A stretch of DNA of 64,000 nucleotides from Streptomyces coeruleorubidus (GCF_028885415.1 NZ_CP118527.1:8928001-8992000), one strand, 5' to 3'; shown: positions 1-8,680, counted from the first letter of the stretch. Made by a program: numbers and translations. Notes: generated by a model not told the origin, from the sequence alone.

Positions 1-825
1 GTGAACCTGCCCGGGATGGTGCGGCGGCCCGGCCGGCTCGTCGGGGGCCCCGGCGACGACGACCCGGCCCCGTACGCGCACCACGTCGACCTGCGTGCCG
101 TAGAGCCGGGACAGCGACTCGGAGGTCAGCACCTCGTCCGGGGTGCCGACGCGGTGGCCGCCGGGGGCCAGGTAGAGCACCCGGTCGACCAGCCCCAGCA
201 CCGGGTTGATCTCGTGGGTCACGAAGACCACGGCCGTGCCGTGGGAGCGGCGCCGGGCGTCGATCAGCTCGGTGACGGCCCGCTGGTGGTTCAGGTCGAG
301 GGACAGCAGCGGCTCGTCGCACAGCAGGATGCGCGGGTCGGTCGCCAGGGCCTGCCCGATGCGCACGCGCTGCCGTTCGCCGCCGGACAGCATGCCGAGC
401 GGGACGTCGGCGTAGGCCGCGGCCCCGACCGACTCGAGGATCTCGTCCACCCGGCGGTGGACCGCGCCGCTGCGCAGGCGCGGCCCGAAGCGGTGCCCGT
501 CGATGCCGAACCGCACGAGGTCCCGGGCGCGCAGCAGGGCCTGCGCGGACAGTGCCGCCTGCTGCGGGACGTAGCCGATGTGCCGGGCGGCCTCTCGAGC
601 GGACCGGCCGAGGACGGTCAGCGTCCCGGCGGACAGCGGCCGACGGCCCAGCAGCGCCCGTACGAAACTGGTCTTGCCCGCTCCGTTCGGCCCCAGCACG
701 GCCAGGAACTCCCCGGCCCGTACGTCGAGGTCGAGGCCGCTCCACACCGTGCGGTCGCCGTAGGACAGGGCCGCGCCGCGCAGACTGACGACAGGAGCGC
801 CGTCCTGCCGGACCGCCGGGGTCAC
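1..825 (-). CDS. Metal (Zn/Mn-type) ABC transporter ATP-binding protein, 3' end cut by window edge
   Basis: ATPase subunit that would energise import of the metal captured by the neighbouring lipoprotein. Reading the minus strand from a GTG at 823-825 gives an open frame of 275 codons running off the window. Walker A GPNGAGKT is at residues 45-52, the signature LSGGERQR at 146-153, Walker B ILLCDEP near 167-173 and the H-loop VTHE at 202-205. The phrase LLCDEPLLSLDLNHQ is typical of the metal-importer ATPases (ZnuC/MntB/AztA type). The GTG overlaps the stop of the binding-protein gene as GTGA, so the two are translationally coupled. The membrane permease is expected just outside the window. 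Family certain, metal unknown. Confidence 0.85.
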   Translation of the reverse strand, partial: MTPAVRQDGAPVVSLRGAALSYGDRTVWSGLDLDVRAGEFLAVLGPNGAGKTSFVRALLGRRPLSAGTLTVLGRSAREAARHIGYVPQQAALSAQALLRARDLVRFGIDGHRFGPRLRSGAVHRRVDEILESVGAAAYADVPLGMLSGGERQRVRIGQALATDPRILLCDEPLLSLDLNHQRAVTELIDARRRSHGTAVVFVTHEINPVLGLVDRVLYLAPGGHRVGTPDEVLTSESLSRLYGTQVDVVRVRGRVVVAGAPDEPAGPPHHPGQVH

Positions 826-1742
826 TGGGCCAGCGCGCTCGCGAGCGCGTCGACGTTGGCGGTCATCCAGCCGAGGTAGTCCTTGCCCTTCGGCAGGGTC
901 TCGGTGACGGGCACGACGGGGATGCCGGCCGTCTTGGCCGCCGCCTCGGTCTTCTCGGTCTGCGGGCCGGAGGTCTGCTCGTTGTAGACGAGTGCCTTGA
1001 CCTTCCTGCCGCTGAACAGGGCCAGATTCTGCTGCAGGATCCGGGGCGAGACGTCGTCGCCCTCCTCGATCGCCTCGCTGAACGCCGCGGGCGTCTTGTT
1101 CACCAGGCCGCTCGCCTCGGTCATGTACAGCGGCACGGGCTCGGTGATCGCCACCGCCTCACCGCCGTGCTCCTTCTTGATCCGTGCCTCCTTCGCCTCC
1201 AGGGGCGCGAGCCGGGCCTTGAAGGCGGTGGCGTTCTTCCCGAAGGCTGCCGCGTCGGCCGGGTCGGCCTTGGCGAGGGCCGCGGATATGCGGTCGGCGA
1301 CGCGGGCGACGGTGGGGAAGTCGTACCAGACGTGCTCGTTCAGCTCGCCGCCCTTCGGCGCGGTTCTGCCGGACACCCGCACCGCGTTGATCACCTGGGC
1401 GGAGTCGTTGTGGCCGCTCTTCAGCATGCGGTCGACGAAGTCGTCGTAGCCGCCGCCGTTCTCGACGACGACCTTCGCCTTGGACAGGGCCAGCTGGTTC
1501 TGGGTGTCGGCCTCGTAGGAGTGCGGGTCCTGGTCGGGGTCGCTGATGACCGAGGTGACGTCGACCTTGTCGGCGCCGATGCTGCGCACGATGTCGCCGT
1601 AGACGTTCGTGGAGGCGACCACGGGCACCTTGGCCGAGGCGCTCTTGGCGTCGGCGGAGTCCGACGAGCTGCCGCAGCCCGCGAGAAGGGCCAGTGACGC
1701 GCTGGTCAGCAGCGCCAGGCGGCGGGACGTGGACAGGGGCAT
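822..1742 (-). CDS. Metal ABC transporter substrate-binding lipoprotein (ZnuA/TroA superfamily)
   Basis: Cell-surface lipoprotein that captures a divalent metal for the ABC importer. The 306-aa product has a lipoprotein signal with lipobox LLAGC (Cys23). Candidate metal ligands are His74 in DPHSYE and His137 in NEHVWYD. The third position, usually His in zinc ZnuA proteins, appears as Glu in ITEPVP, and there is no His-rich loop. The His-His-Glu pattern is also seen in manganese-binding relatives, so the metal cannot be fixed from sequence. The ATG at 1740-1742 has a strong GGAGGAG SD. The gene is first in the operon and is preceded by a Zur-box-like sequence. Confidence 0.85.
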   Translation of the reverse strand: MPLSTSRRLALLTSASLALLAGCGSSSDSADAKSASAKVPVVASTNVYGDIVRSIGADKVDVTSVISDPDQDPHSYEADTQNQLALSKAKVVVENGGGYDDFVDRMLKSGHNDSAQVINAVRVSGRTAPKGGELNEHVWYDFPTVARVADRISAALAKADPADAAAFGKNATAFKARLAPLEAKEARIKKEHGGEAVAITEPVPLYMTEASGLVNKTPAAFSEAIEEGDDVSPRILQQNLALFSGRKVKALVYNEQTSGPQTEKTEAAAKTAGIPVVPVTETLPKGKDYLGWMTANVDALASALAQ

Positions 1743-1795
1743 GGCTCCTCCATGACGGATGTGCAGAGGGGGTGTCCGGCATGCGCCACGCTAGA

Positions 1796-1810
1796 TGGCA
1801 ATGAATGTCA
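1796..1810 (-). promoter_or_regulatory. Zur-box-like sequence upstream of the metal importer
   Basis: The plus-strand bases TGGCAATGAATGTCA agree at about 11 of 15 positions with the Streptomyces Zur consensus as I remember it (TGAAAATGATTTTCA). The site lies 54 bp upstream of the binding-protein start, where an operator would be expected. Imperfect match; the region also contains AAAACCATT, which could be part of a second weak site. Confidence 0.35.
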
Positions 1811-1907
1811 AGAGCGGGTTCTGGCCGAAGTCATGTGAAAACCATTGCCTGTTGTTGACGGAGGGATTGGACTGTCAGTCCAGAGCATGGACGTGTAGTC
1901 TAATGGC

Positions 1908-2600
1908 ATGCGAGACACTCTGGCCGCGGAACGAGAGGCGATCCTCGCCGCGCTGACGCCGGTCGTCGAAGGGATCGCCGCGACCTTCGGGCCGGTCTGC
2001 GAAGTCGTGCTGCACGACTACCGGAACCCGGAGAAGTCGGTCGTCGCCGTGGCCGGATCGGTGACCGGGCGGACGGTGGGCGGCGCGATGAGCGAGATCG
2101 GCATGCGCGTCCTCGCCCACGGCGACGAGGCGACCGACGAACTGAACTACGTCACGCGCACCCGGAACGGGGCGCTGGTCAAGTCCTCCACGATGGTGCT
2201 GCGGGACTCCACGGGAGCCGTGTTCGGCGCGCTCTGCGTCAACGTGGACGTCAGCGCCGTCAGCCAGGTCCACGGCCTGCTCGGCGCGCTCGCCGGACTC
2301 GGCGCGGCCCCCGCGGAGCTGCCGACCACCACTTTCGGCAACGACATCGACTCCGTGGTCGACGCCCTCGTCGACGCCCACCAGTCGAAACAGCGCGGCA
2401 GTTGGGCGGAGCTCGACCGCGCGGAGCGCCTGGAGCTGTTCGGCGGGCTGGACACCCGCGGTGTCTTCGCCGTGCGCGGCGCGGTCGAGCAGGTCGCCGC
2501 CCGGCTCGGCATCTCCCGCGCCTCCGCCTACAACTACCTCTCCCAGGCCCGGGCCGCCCACGGCACGACTTCCGACCCTTCCGCTGGAGGACAAGCGTGA
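1908..2600 (+). CDS. YheO/DauR-like PAS-HTH transcriptional regulator
   Basis: Probable cytoplasmic transcription factor of the YheO family (230 aa). The N-terminal half (about 15-120) has the PAS_6/YheO-type pattern with EVVLHDYRNPEKS and ALCVNVDVSAV. The C-terminal 60 residues form a helix-turn-helix with RGAVEQVAARLGISRASAYNYL. The stop overlaps the GTG of the ammonia-lyase gene, so both are made from one transcript. In D-arginine utilisation, DauR of this family controls an adjacent amino-acid catabolic gene; by analogy this regulator probably senses an amino acid or derivative that the next enzyme consumes. The effector is not visible in the sequence. Confidence 0.8.
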   Translation: MRDTLAAEREAILAALTPVVEGIAATFGPVCEVVLHDYRNPEKSVVAVAGSVTGRTVGGAMSEIGMRVLAHGDEATDELNYVTRTRNGALVKSSTMVLRDSTGAVFGALCVNVDVSAVSQVHGLLGALAGLGAAPAELPTTTFGNDIDSVVDALVDAHQSKQRGSWAELDRAERLELFGGLDTRGVFAVRGAVEQVAARLGISRASAYNYLSQARAAHGTTSDPSAGGQA

Positions 2601-3574
2601 CGACCACCACCCCACCGGTCACCCTCGACGACGTCCGGGACGCCGCCGCCCGGCTCCAGGGCGTCGCCCACCGCACGCCCGTCCTGCGCTCCTGCACCCT
2701 GGACGCGCTCGCCGGTGCCGAGATCCACCTCAAGTGCGAGAACTTCCAGCGTGTCGGCGCCTTCAAGTTCCGCGGCGCCTACAACGCCGCCTCCCGCCTC
2801 ACCCCCGACCAGCTGTCCCGGGGCATCGCCGCCTACTCCTCCGGCAACCACGCCCAGGCCGTCGCCCTGGCCGCCCGCGAGCTCGGCACCACCGCCGTGA
2901 TCGTCATGCCGGAGGACGCCCCGCCGTCCAAGCGGGCGGCCACCGCCGGCTACGGCGCCGAGATCGTCACCTACGACCGCTACACCGGCGACCGCGTCGC
3001 CATCGCCGAGGCCCTGGCCGCCGAGCGGGGTCTCGCCGTCATCCCGCCCTACGAGCATCCGCACATCATGGCCGGGCAGGGCACCGCCGCACTCGAACTC
3101 CTCGAAGAAGCGGGGGAGCTGGGGGCGTTGCTGACACCGGTCGGCGGCGGCGGGCTCATGGCCGGCAGTGCCACGGTGGCCAAGGGCCTGCACCCGGACA
3201 TCCGGATGATCGGCGTCGAACCGGAGGCCGGGGACGACACCAAGCGCTCGCTTGAGGCAGGCCGGCGCATCAGCATCCCGGTGCCGCACACCATCGCCGA
3301 CGGACAGGCCCTGCACACACCCGGCGAACTCACCTTCTCCGTCAACCGGCGGCTCGTCGACGACATCGTCCTGGTCACCGACGACGAGATCCGGGACGCG
3401 ATGCGGTTCGCCTTCGAACGCCTGAAGATCGTCGTCGAGCCGAGCGGCGCCACCCCGCTGGCCGCCCTGCTCACCGGCCGCGCGGGCCCTCTCCCACGCC
3501 GCGTCGGCGTCATCGTCTCCGGCGGCAACATCGACGCCGAGCGCTTCGCCGACCTCTGCGGACGTCAGGCCTGA
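2597..3574 (+). CDS. PLP-dependent threonine/serine-type ammonia-lyase (fold type II)
   Basis: Cytoplasmic PLP enzyme of the TdcB/serine racemase/threo-3-hydroxyaspartate ammonia-lyase group (325 aa), without the C-terminal ACT domain of biosynthetic threonine deaminases. The PLP lysine lies in KFRGAYNA near residue 53, followed by SSGNHAQ and the phosphate-binding GGGGLMAG. It would deaminate a beta-hydroxy amino acid to a 2-oxoacid and ammonia, or racemise serine. The start is GTG 2597-2599, overlapping the regulator stop (GTGA) with GGAGG 6 bp upstream. Substrate choice among Thr, Ser and hydroxyaspartate is open. Confidence 0.85.
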   Translation: MTTTTPPVTLDDVRDAAARLQGVAHRTPVLRSCTLDALAGAEIHLKCENFQRVGAFKFRGAYNAASRLTPDQLSRGIAAYSSGNHAQAVALAARELGTTAVIVMPEDAPPSKRAATAGYGAEIVTYDRYTGDRVAIAEALAAERGLAVIPPYEHPHIMAGQGTAALELLEEAGELGALLTPVGGGGLMAGSATVAKGLHPDIRMIGVEPEAGDDTKRSLEAGRRISIPVPHTIADGQALHTPGELTFSVNRRLVDDIVLVTDDEIRDAMRFAFERLKIVVEPSGATPLAALLTGRAGPLPRRVGVIVSGGNIDAERFADLCGRQA

Positions 3575-3680
3575 GCGGGCGGTCCCCCGGTTGGCGGCCC
3601 CGGATGGACGGGCGGACGATTGAGGAGTAGGGGGCCGACCGCCGACAGCGGTGTCCAGGGCCGCGGGGAGACCGGCCCCG

Positions 3681-3698
3681 GCCGCGGCACACCGCGGC
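3681..3698. terminator. Small GC-rich hairpin before the cupin gene
   Basis: GCCGCGG - CACA - CCGCGGC, a perfect 7-bp stem with a 4-nt loop, between the ammonia-lyase and cupin genes. It ends 16 bp before the cupin start, so it could terminate the upstream transcript or sit in the cupin leader. Confidence 0.35.
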
Positions 3699-3714
3699 CT
3701 GAAGGGAGCGAGTC

Positions 3715-4077
3715 ATGTTGGAAGTGAAGACGCTCGACAAGCCGGACGAGCGGCGTGATTTCCCCCGCGGTCACATGGAAGCCGTCCACATGACGGACCT
3801 CGACTTCGCCGTGGCGACGTTCGAGCCCGGCTGGCGCTGGTCCGAGTCCGTGGCCCCGATCGCGGGCACCGAGAGCTGCCAGATGCACCACAACGGCTAT
3901 GTCCTCCAAGGCCGCATGCGCATCCGCATGGACGACGGCGGCGAGGTCGAGGTCGGTCCCGGCGACGTCTACGTCGTCTCGCCCGGACACGACGCCTGGG
4001 TCGTGGGCGACGAGCAGACCGTGGTCTACGACTTCCAGGGGCAGACGGCGAGGGAGTTCGCGAAGAAGACCAAGTAG
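3715..4077 (+). CDS. Small cupin-domain protein
   Basis: A 120-aa single-domain cupin. Residues about 45-105 form the conserved beta-barrel, with the motif-1-like region CQMHHNGYVLQGRMRIRMDDG and the motif-2-like GDVYVVSPGHDAWVVGDE. The paired histidines and later His suggest a metal site, but the canonical first-motif glutamate spacing is not clear. The ATG has GGGAG 7 bp upstream. It stands alone after the ammonia-lyase and converges with the VWA gene. The enzymatic role cannot be assigned; many such proteins are orphan isomerases, dioxygenases or sensors. Confidence 0.75.
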   Translation: MLEVKTLDKPDERRDFPRGHMEAVHMTDLDFAVATFEPGWRWSESVAPIAGTESCQMHHNGYVLQGRMRIRMDDGGEVEVGPGDVYVVSPGHDAWVVGDEQTVVYDFQGQTAREFAKKTK

Positions 4078-4081
4078 CGCC

Positions 4082-4099
4082 GGTCGGCCCGCGCCGACC
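4082..4099. terminator. Bidirectional terminator between cupin and VWA genes
   Basis: GGTCGGC - CCGC - GCCGACC, a perfect 7-bp stem with a 4-nt loop, located 5 bp after the cupin stop and between convergent genes. Confidence 0.5.
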
Positions 4100-4127
4100 C
4101 GTCACATGGTGAGCCCGCCGCGCCTGA

Positions 4128-5486
4128 TCACACCGGCAGCAGCCGCCCCACCAGCGCGCTCAGCTGCCGGGCGGTCCGGCACTCGTGCATCTCGACCAGC
4201 TCGGCGTACGCGGGTGCGGCGGAATCGCCGGTGCCCCAGCGGGAACGCTGCTCGGGGTTCAGCCAGTAGACGCGGCGGGCCTGTTCGGCGATCTGCCGGA
4301 CGGCCGGCAGGTTCGGGTCGCTCATGTTCGTGCGGGCGTCACCGAGGACGAAGACGGTCGTGCGCGGCCCGACCGCGTCACCGTAGCGCTCCGCGAACTC
4401 GCCCAGCGCCATGCCGTAGTCGCTGCTGCCGTGCCAGCCCGTGAGCGTGGCCTCCGCCTCGATACGGGCACCGAGCCCTTCCGGGTCCGCGGTGCCGTGC
4501 CGCAGGAGTCCGGTCACCTCGTCGATCCGGTTGACGAAGGCGAACACCCGCACCTTGCTGAACTGGTCGTGCAGCGCCTGCACCAGCAGCATCGTGAAGT
4601 CCGAGAAACCGGACACCGACCCCGACACATCGCACAGCAGCACCAGTTCGGGGCGGGCGGGACGCCGTCTGCGCAGGACCGGCTTCATCGGCACCCCGCC
4701 CGTCGACAGCGAACCGCGCAGGGTCCGCCGCAGGTCGATCGTGCCCCGGGAGGCGCGGCGGCGCCGGGCCGCGAGCCGGGTGGCGAGCTTGCGGGCGAGC
4801 GGCTGAACCGTCCTGCGCAGCTCGGCCAGCCGGGCCTGTCCCGCGAACAGGAAGTCGACCTGGTCGGCGGTCGGGGCCACCGCCCGCCGGGCGATCTCGC
4901 GCCGGCCGCGCCGCTCGGCGACCCGGCGCCGCGCCTCCGCGGCCACCAGCGCGCGGAAGCTCTCGATCCGCCGCCGGATCTCGTCCTCCAGCAGCCGGTC
5001 CGCGAACCCCGGACTCCCGCCCCGACCGCGCATGTCGTCGCGGACCCGGGCGAGCAGGGTCTGCGGGCGCAGCCGTTCGAGCGTCTGGTACGACGACCAG
5101 CCGTCCGACTCCGGCGCGCAGCCGTAGCCGCCGAAACCGTCGACCGCCTCGACGGCCAGTCGGCCCAGCAGCGCCTGGTCGTCGGCGGCGAGTGCGGCCG
5201 CCAGCCGGTCGCGCAGCTCGTCCCGTCCCGCGGCCTTCTGCTCCGGGTCGCCGACGCCGCGCGGGAAGTACAGGTCGAAGACCGGGTCGAACACCTGCCG
5301 CCCACCGGTGCCGTGCAGCAGAGTCGCCGCGAGCCCCTCCCGCAGCAGCTCCCGGTCCGCCAGTCCGAGCGCCTCGACCGCCCGCGCCGCGTCGACCGTC
5401 TCGCCGGTGCCGATCCGGATGCCGTGCGCCCGCAGCGCCCCGACCAGGGACGTCAGCCGCTCCGCGACGCCCGCCGGCGTGGTCAC
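4128..5486 (-). CDS. VWA-domain protein, CoxE-like, partner of MoxR ATPase
   Basis: A 452-aa protein of the CoxE-like VWA family, usually acting with a MoxR AAA+ ATPase as a chaperone pair for metal-centre insertion or protein maturation. An Arg-rich alpha-helical N-terminal region is followed by the VWA domain with the MIDAS motif DVSGSVS starting at Asp286, and later VLGDARTN. No signal peptide or membrane segment is visible, so it is cytoplasmic. The GTG start (5484-5486) overlaps the MoxR stop as GTGA, so the two are coupled. No client enzyme is encoded next to the pair. Confidence 0.85.
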   Translation of the reverse strand: MTTPAGVAERLTSLVGALRAHGIRIGTGETVDAARAVEALGLADRELLREGLAATLLHGTGGRQVFDPVFDLYFPRGVGDPEQKAAGRDELRDRLAAALAADDQALLGRLAVEAVDGFGGYGCAPESDGWSSYQTLERLRPQTLLARVRDDMRGRGGSPGFADRLLEDEIRRRIESFRALVAAEARRRVAERRGRREIARRAVAPTADQVDFLFAGQARLAELRRTVQPLARKLATRLAARRRRASRGTIDLRRTLRGSLSTGGVPMKPVLRRRRPARPELVLLCDVSGSVSGFSDFTMLLVQALHDQFSKVRVFAFVNRIDEVTGLLRHGTADPEGLGARIEAEATLTGWHGSSDYGMALGEFAERYGDAVGPRTTVFVLGDARTNMSDPNLPAVRQIAEQARRVYWLNPEQRSRWGTGDSAAPAYAELVEMHECRTARQLSALVGRLLPV

Positions 5487-6340
5487 AGGGCCTCCAGGTC
5501 GAGCTTGGCGGTCGCCTTGAGCACGTCGTCCTGGTGCTTGAGGAGCACGCCGAGGGTGGACCGCACGACCGTCTCGTCCAGCGTGCCCGCGCCGAGGGCG
5601 AGCAGTGTGCGCGCCCAGTCGATGGTCTCGGCGACCGACGGCACCTTGCGCAGGTCCATCGCCCGCAGCGCGCCCACGACCCGGACGACCGAGCGGGCCA
5701 GCGCCTCGTCGAGCCCCGGCACCTTCAGCCGTACGATCCGGCGCTCCAACTCCTCCTCGGGGAAGCCGATGTGCAGGAAGAGACAGCGGCGGCGCAGCGC
5801 CTCGGACAGCTCCCGGCTCGCGTTGGAGGTGAGGACGACGAAGGGCCGGCGCGTCGCGGTGATGGTGCCCAGCTCGGGCACGGTCACCTGGAAGTCGCTG
5901 AGCACCTCCAGGAGCAGGCCCTCCACCTCGACGTCCGCCTTGTCGGTCTCGTCGATCAGCAGCACCTTCGCCTCGTCGCCCCGGATGGCGGTCAGCAGCG
6001 GCCGCGTGAGCAGGAACTCCTCGCTGAAGATGTCCGTGCGCGCCTCGTCCCACGTCTCGTCGCGGCCCGCGCTGATGCGCAGAAGCTGCTTGGCGTGGTT
6101 CCACTCGTACAGCGCCCGGGACTCGTCGACGCCCTCGTAGCACTGGAGGCGTACGAGTCGGGCCCCTGCGACCTCGGCGACGGCCTTGGCGAGCTCCGTC
6201 TTGCCGACGCCGGCCGGGCCCTCCACCAGCAGCGGCTTGCCCAACCGGTCGGCGAGGAAGACGGTCGTGGCTACGGCGGGCGAGGCGAGATAGCCGGTCT
6301 CGGCCAGGCGTGCGGAGACGTCGTCGACGGATGTGAACAA
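5483..6340 (-). CDS. MoxR-family AAA+ ATPase
   Basis: Cytoplasmic AAA+ ATPase (285 aa) with Walker A GPAGVGKT at residues 41-48, Walker B KVLLIDETDKA and sensor-1 VLTSNASREL. MoxR proteins remodel or activate partner complexes together with VWA proteins, and that partner is the next gene. An upstream in-frame ATG at 6413-6415 would add 25 residues. I prefer the TTG at 6338-6340 because GGAGG (6346-6350) sits 5 bp before it and the family usually begins with FTSVDDV. It is the first gene of a two-gene operon. Confidence 0.85.
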   Translation of the reverse strand: MFTSVDDVSARLAETGYLASPAVATTVFLADRLGKPLLVEGPAGVGKTELAKAVAEVAGARLVRLQCYEGVDESRALYEWNHAKQLLRISAGRDETWDEARTDIFSEEFLLTRPLLTAIRGDEAKVLLIDETDKADVEVEGLLLEVLSDFQVTVPELGTITATRRPFVVLTSNASRELSEALRRRCLFLHIGFPEEELERRIVRLKVPGLDEALARSVVRVVGALRAMDLRKVPSVAETIDWARTLLALGAGTLDETVVRSTLGVLLKHQDDVLKATAKLDLEAL

Positions 6341-6434
6341 CGGGGCCTCCAGGCATGGGGCAGGGCAGGTGTCCAAGCGCTTGCTCAGCGATGATGCCAC
6401 GAGGGTTCCGCACACCGGAAGGGAGCGCCCTCGG

Positions 6435-7745
6435 TCAGGCGACCGTCGCCACCGCCCGCACCGCGGGAGCGCGCAGCACCCGCCGGGCCGTGGCCAGGGC
6501 CGTCCCCAGCGTCACCGCCGCCGCGACCGCCACGACGGCGAGCCACACGCCGAACGCCTGCTCCGGCAGCACCGCGTCGGTGCGGACCACGGTGAACGGG
6601 ACGATCCCCGCCAGCGCCGCCAGCGTGCCGAAGCACACGCCGGTGACCGTCAGGACCAGCCCCTCGGCCCCCACCACGCCCAGCACCTGCCCGGGGGTGG
6701 CCCCGGCGAGCCGCTGCTGCCCGAACTCCCGCTCCCGGTAAGTGGTCGCCGCGTACAGGGAGTTGACCAGCATCACGCAGACGAAGACCACGATGATGCC
6801 GACGACCGTGAAGTTGAGCGTCTCCAGGTTCTTCGCGTCGACCGACTTCACCGCCCCCGAGGCCGCGACGGCGTCGCTCTCCACCGCCTGCATGGTCAGC
6901 GTCGCCGTGGCGACGGCGGTGAACAGGATCAGCGACATCAGGATCCCGGCGAGCTCCCCGGCCCGCTCACGCAGATTGCGCACCGCCAGCCAGCCGCACG
7001 CACCGCCGAGCGGCAGCCGGTCCAGCACCCCTGCCAGCAGCCGCGGCGCCATCAACGCGCAACCGACCGACACCAGGATCGCCCCGTACGCCGGTGGCGC
7101 CATCAGCGCCCCGTCCGTCGCCGAGAACACGAACGTCGAGGTCACCGACACCGCACCGGCCACCAGAGCCGCGTAGGCGAGGACCGTCCGTGCCCGGCCC
7201 CGCCGCCGGCTCCCGCCCGTCGCCCGCCGCACGGCGAGGAACGCGGCACCCGCGGCGGCGAGCAGCGTGATGCCGGCACCGGACTGCAACGCCATCGGGC
7301 CGAAGGAGTGGTCGACGGAGCGGGCGACCTGACCGCTGTCCTGGAACACGTCCAGCAGCGCCCGGCCGCCGAGCATCGCCGGCCCGATCGCCAGGGCCGC
7401 GCCCGCCAGGGCCACGGCCACCGCCTCACCGACCACCATCCGCTTGAGCTGCGCCGGAGTCGCCCCCGAACAGCGCAACAGCTCCATCTCGGCGGCCCGT
7501 TGACGCACGTTCACCGTCAGCGTCGAGGCGATCGCGAAGAACACCAGCAGAGTGCCGTAGCCGCCGACCACGCCCGCCGCCGTGGACAAGGTCTGTGAGC
7601 TCACCGAGTCCACGCGCGGTTGCCCGGCCGTGTCGTGCATCGAGTTGAACGTCATGATGATCGCCGCGCCCAGGAACGCGGACAGCAGGGTCGCGAGGAA
7701 CCGCCCGGGCCGCTGCCGTATCGACCGCATCGCGAGTACGAACAC
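6435..7745 (-). CDS. FtsX-like ABC transporter permease
   Basis: Integral membrane permease (436 aa) with two FtsX-type four-helix bundles: the first begins near residue 18 (FLATLLSAFLGAAIIM), the second near residue 290 (NFTVVGIIVVFVCVMLVNSLYAATTYREREF). The large periplasmic MacB domain is missing, giving a compact form compared with the roughly 800-aa permeases usual in Streptomyces. The GTG start lies 3 bp after the stop of the ATPase gene, so the pair forms one operon. Such systems typically export peptides or lipids or respond to antimicrobial peptides; the substrate is unknown. Confidence 0.8.
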   Translation of the reverse strand: MFVLAMRSIRQRPGRFLATLLSAFLGAAIIMTFNSMHDTAGQPRVDSVSSQTLSTAAGVVGGYGTLLVFFAIASTLTVNVRQRAAEMELLRCSGATPAQLKRMVVGEAVAVALAGAALAIGPAMLGGRALLDVFQDSGQVARSVDHSFGPMALQSGAGITLLAAAGAAFLAVRRATGGSRRRGRARTVLAYAALVAGAVSVTSTFVFSATDGALMAPPAYGAILVSVGCALMAPRLLAGVLDRLPLGGACGWLAVRNLRERAGELAGILMSLILFTAVATATLTMQAVESDAVAASGAVKSVDAKNLETLNFTVVGIIVVFVCVMLVNSLYAATTYREREFGQQRLAGATPGQVLGVVGAEGLVLTVTGVCFGTLAALAGIVPFTVVRTDAVLPEQAFGVWLAVVAVAAAVTLGTALATARRVLRAPAVRAVATVA

Positions 7746-7748
7746 GGC

Positions 7749-8534
7749 TCACACCCCCGTCGGCACGTCGTCGCCCAGGTGCGCCAGCCGCTCGGCGACC
7801 GCGTCCGCCGTAGGGTCGTCCAACCGGCCCGCCAGCCGGCCGTCCGCGAGGAACAGCACACTGTCGGCGTACGAGGCGGCGACCGGGTCGTGCGTCACCA
7901 TGACCACCGTCCGGCCGTGCGCCCGCACCGCCTCCCGGAGCAGCCGCAGCACGTCCCGCGCACTGCGCGTGTCCAGCGCGCCCGTCGGCTCGTCCGCGAA
8001 GATCACCCGTGGCTCGGTGACCAGCGCCCGGGCGATGGCGACGCGCTGACGCTGACCGCCCGACAACTGCTCCGGTCGGTGCCCGAGCCGGTCGCCCAGC
8101 CCCACGGCCGTCAGCACCTGACGGACCCGCTGCCGGTCCACGCGTCGCCCGGCCAGCTTCAGCGGCAGCACCGTGTTCTGCGCGACGGTCAGCGTCTGAA
8201 GCAGGTTGTACTGCTGGAAAACGAACCCGATCCGGCCGCGCCGGAACCTCGTCAGCTCGGCCTCGCCGCCGCCCGTCAGCTCGGTGCCGTCGACCCGCAC
8301 GATCCCGCTGTCGGGCCGGTCGAGACCCGCCGCGCACTGGAGCAGAGTCGACTTGCCGGAACCGGACGGCCCCATCACCGCCGTGAACGTGCCACGCCCC
8401 AGACCGAGCGTCACACCGTCCAGGGCGGTCACGGCACTGTCGGCGCTCCCGTACGTCTTGGTGACCTTGACCAGCCGCAGCGCCTCGGCTGCGGGTCGCG
8501 GATCCTGGTCCTGTCGTGGGCCGGTGCGCAACAT
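7749..8534 (-). CDS. ABC transporter ATP-binding protein (LolD/MacB type)
   Basis: ATPase (261 aa) driving the FtsX-like permease encoded 3 bp downstream. Walker A GPSGSGKST follows AVMGP near residue 56, the Q-loop is FQQYNLL, the signature LSGGQRQRVAIARAL, Walker B VIFADEPTGALD and the H-loop VTHD. The GALD and QYNLL phrases are typical of the MacB/LolD clade. ATG 8532-8534 has a G-rich SD (GGGGG). It is the first gene of the operon; its promoter should lie in 8535-8622. Confidence 0.85.
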   Translation of the reverse strand: MLRTGPRQDQDPRPAAEALRLVKVTKTYGSADSAVTALDGVTLGLGRGTFTAVMGPSGSGKSTLLQCAAGLDRPDSGIVRVDGTELTGGGEAELTRFRRGRIGFVFQQYNLLQTLTVAQNTVLPLKLAGRRVDRQRVRQVLTAVGLGDRLGHRPEQLSGGQRQRVAIARALVTEPRVIFADEPTGALDTRSARDVLRLLREAVRAHGRTVVMVTHDPVAASYADSVLFLADGRLAGRLDDPTADAVAERLAHLGDDVPTGV

Positions 8535-8622
8535 CGTCGTCCCCCTTCGTCCGGCACGCCTTGTGCCTCGCCGACGACGCTACGGAGAAGGCGACTTACC
8601 CACACTGGCCGCAGAACCCGTA

Positions 8623-8652
8623 TCGCGGGGTGTACTCAGCGACACCCCGCGA
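8623..8652 (-). terminator. Terminator hairpin downstream of lutC
   Basis: Perfect 11-bp inverted repeat (TCGCGGGGTGT / ACACCCCGCGA) with an 8-nt loop, 28 bp after the lutC stop and before the ABC transporter promoter. The position fits the end of the lut transcript. Confidence 0.6.
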
Positions 8653-8680
8653 CTCGGGATCACACCAGCGGTCCGGACCG

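Noticed and set aside
1..879. Plus-strand open frame of 292 codons at the left edge
   Set aside because: Antisense to a clear ABC ATPase with all motifs (minus strand 1-825).
4185..6140. Plus-strand open frame of 651 codons
   Set aside because: Antisense shadow of the VWA and MoxR genes.
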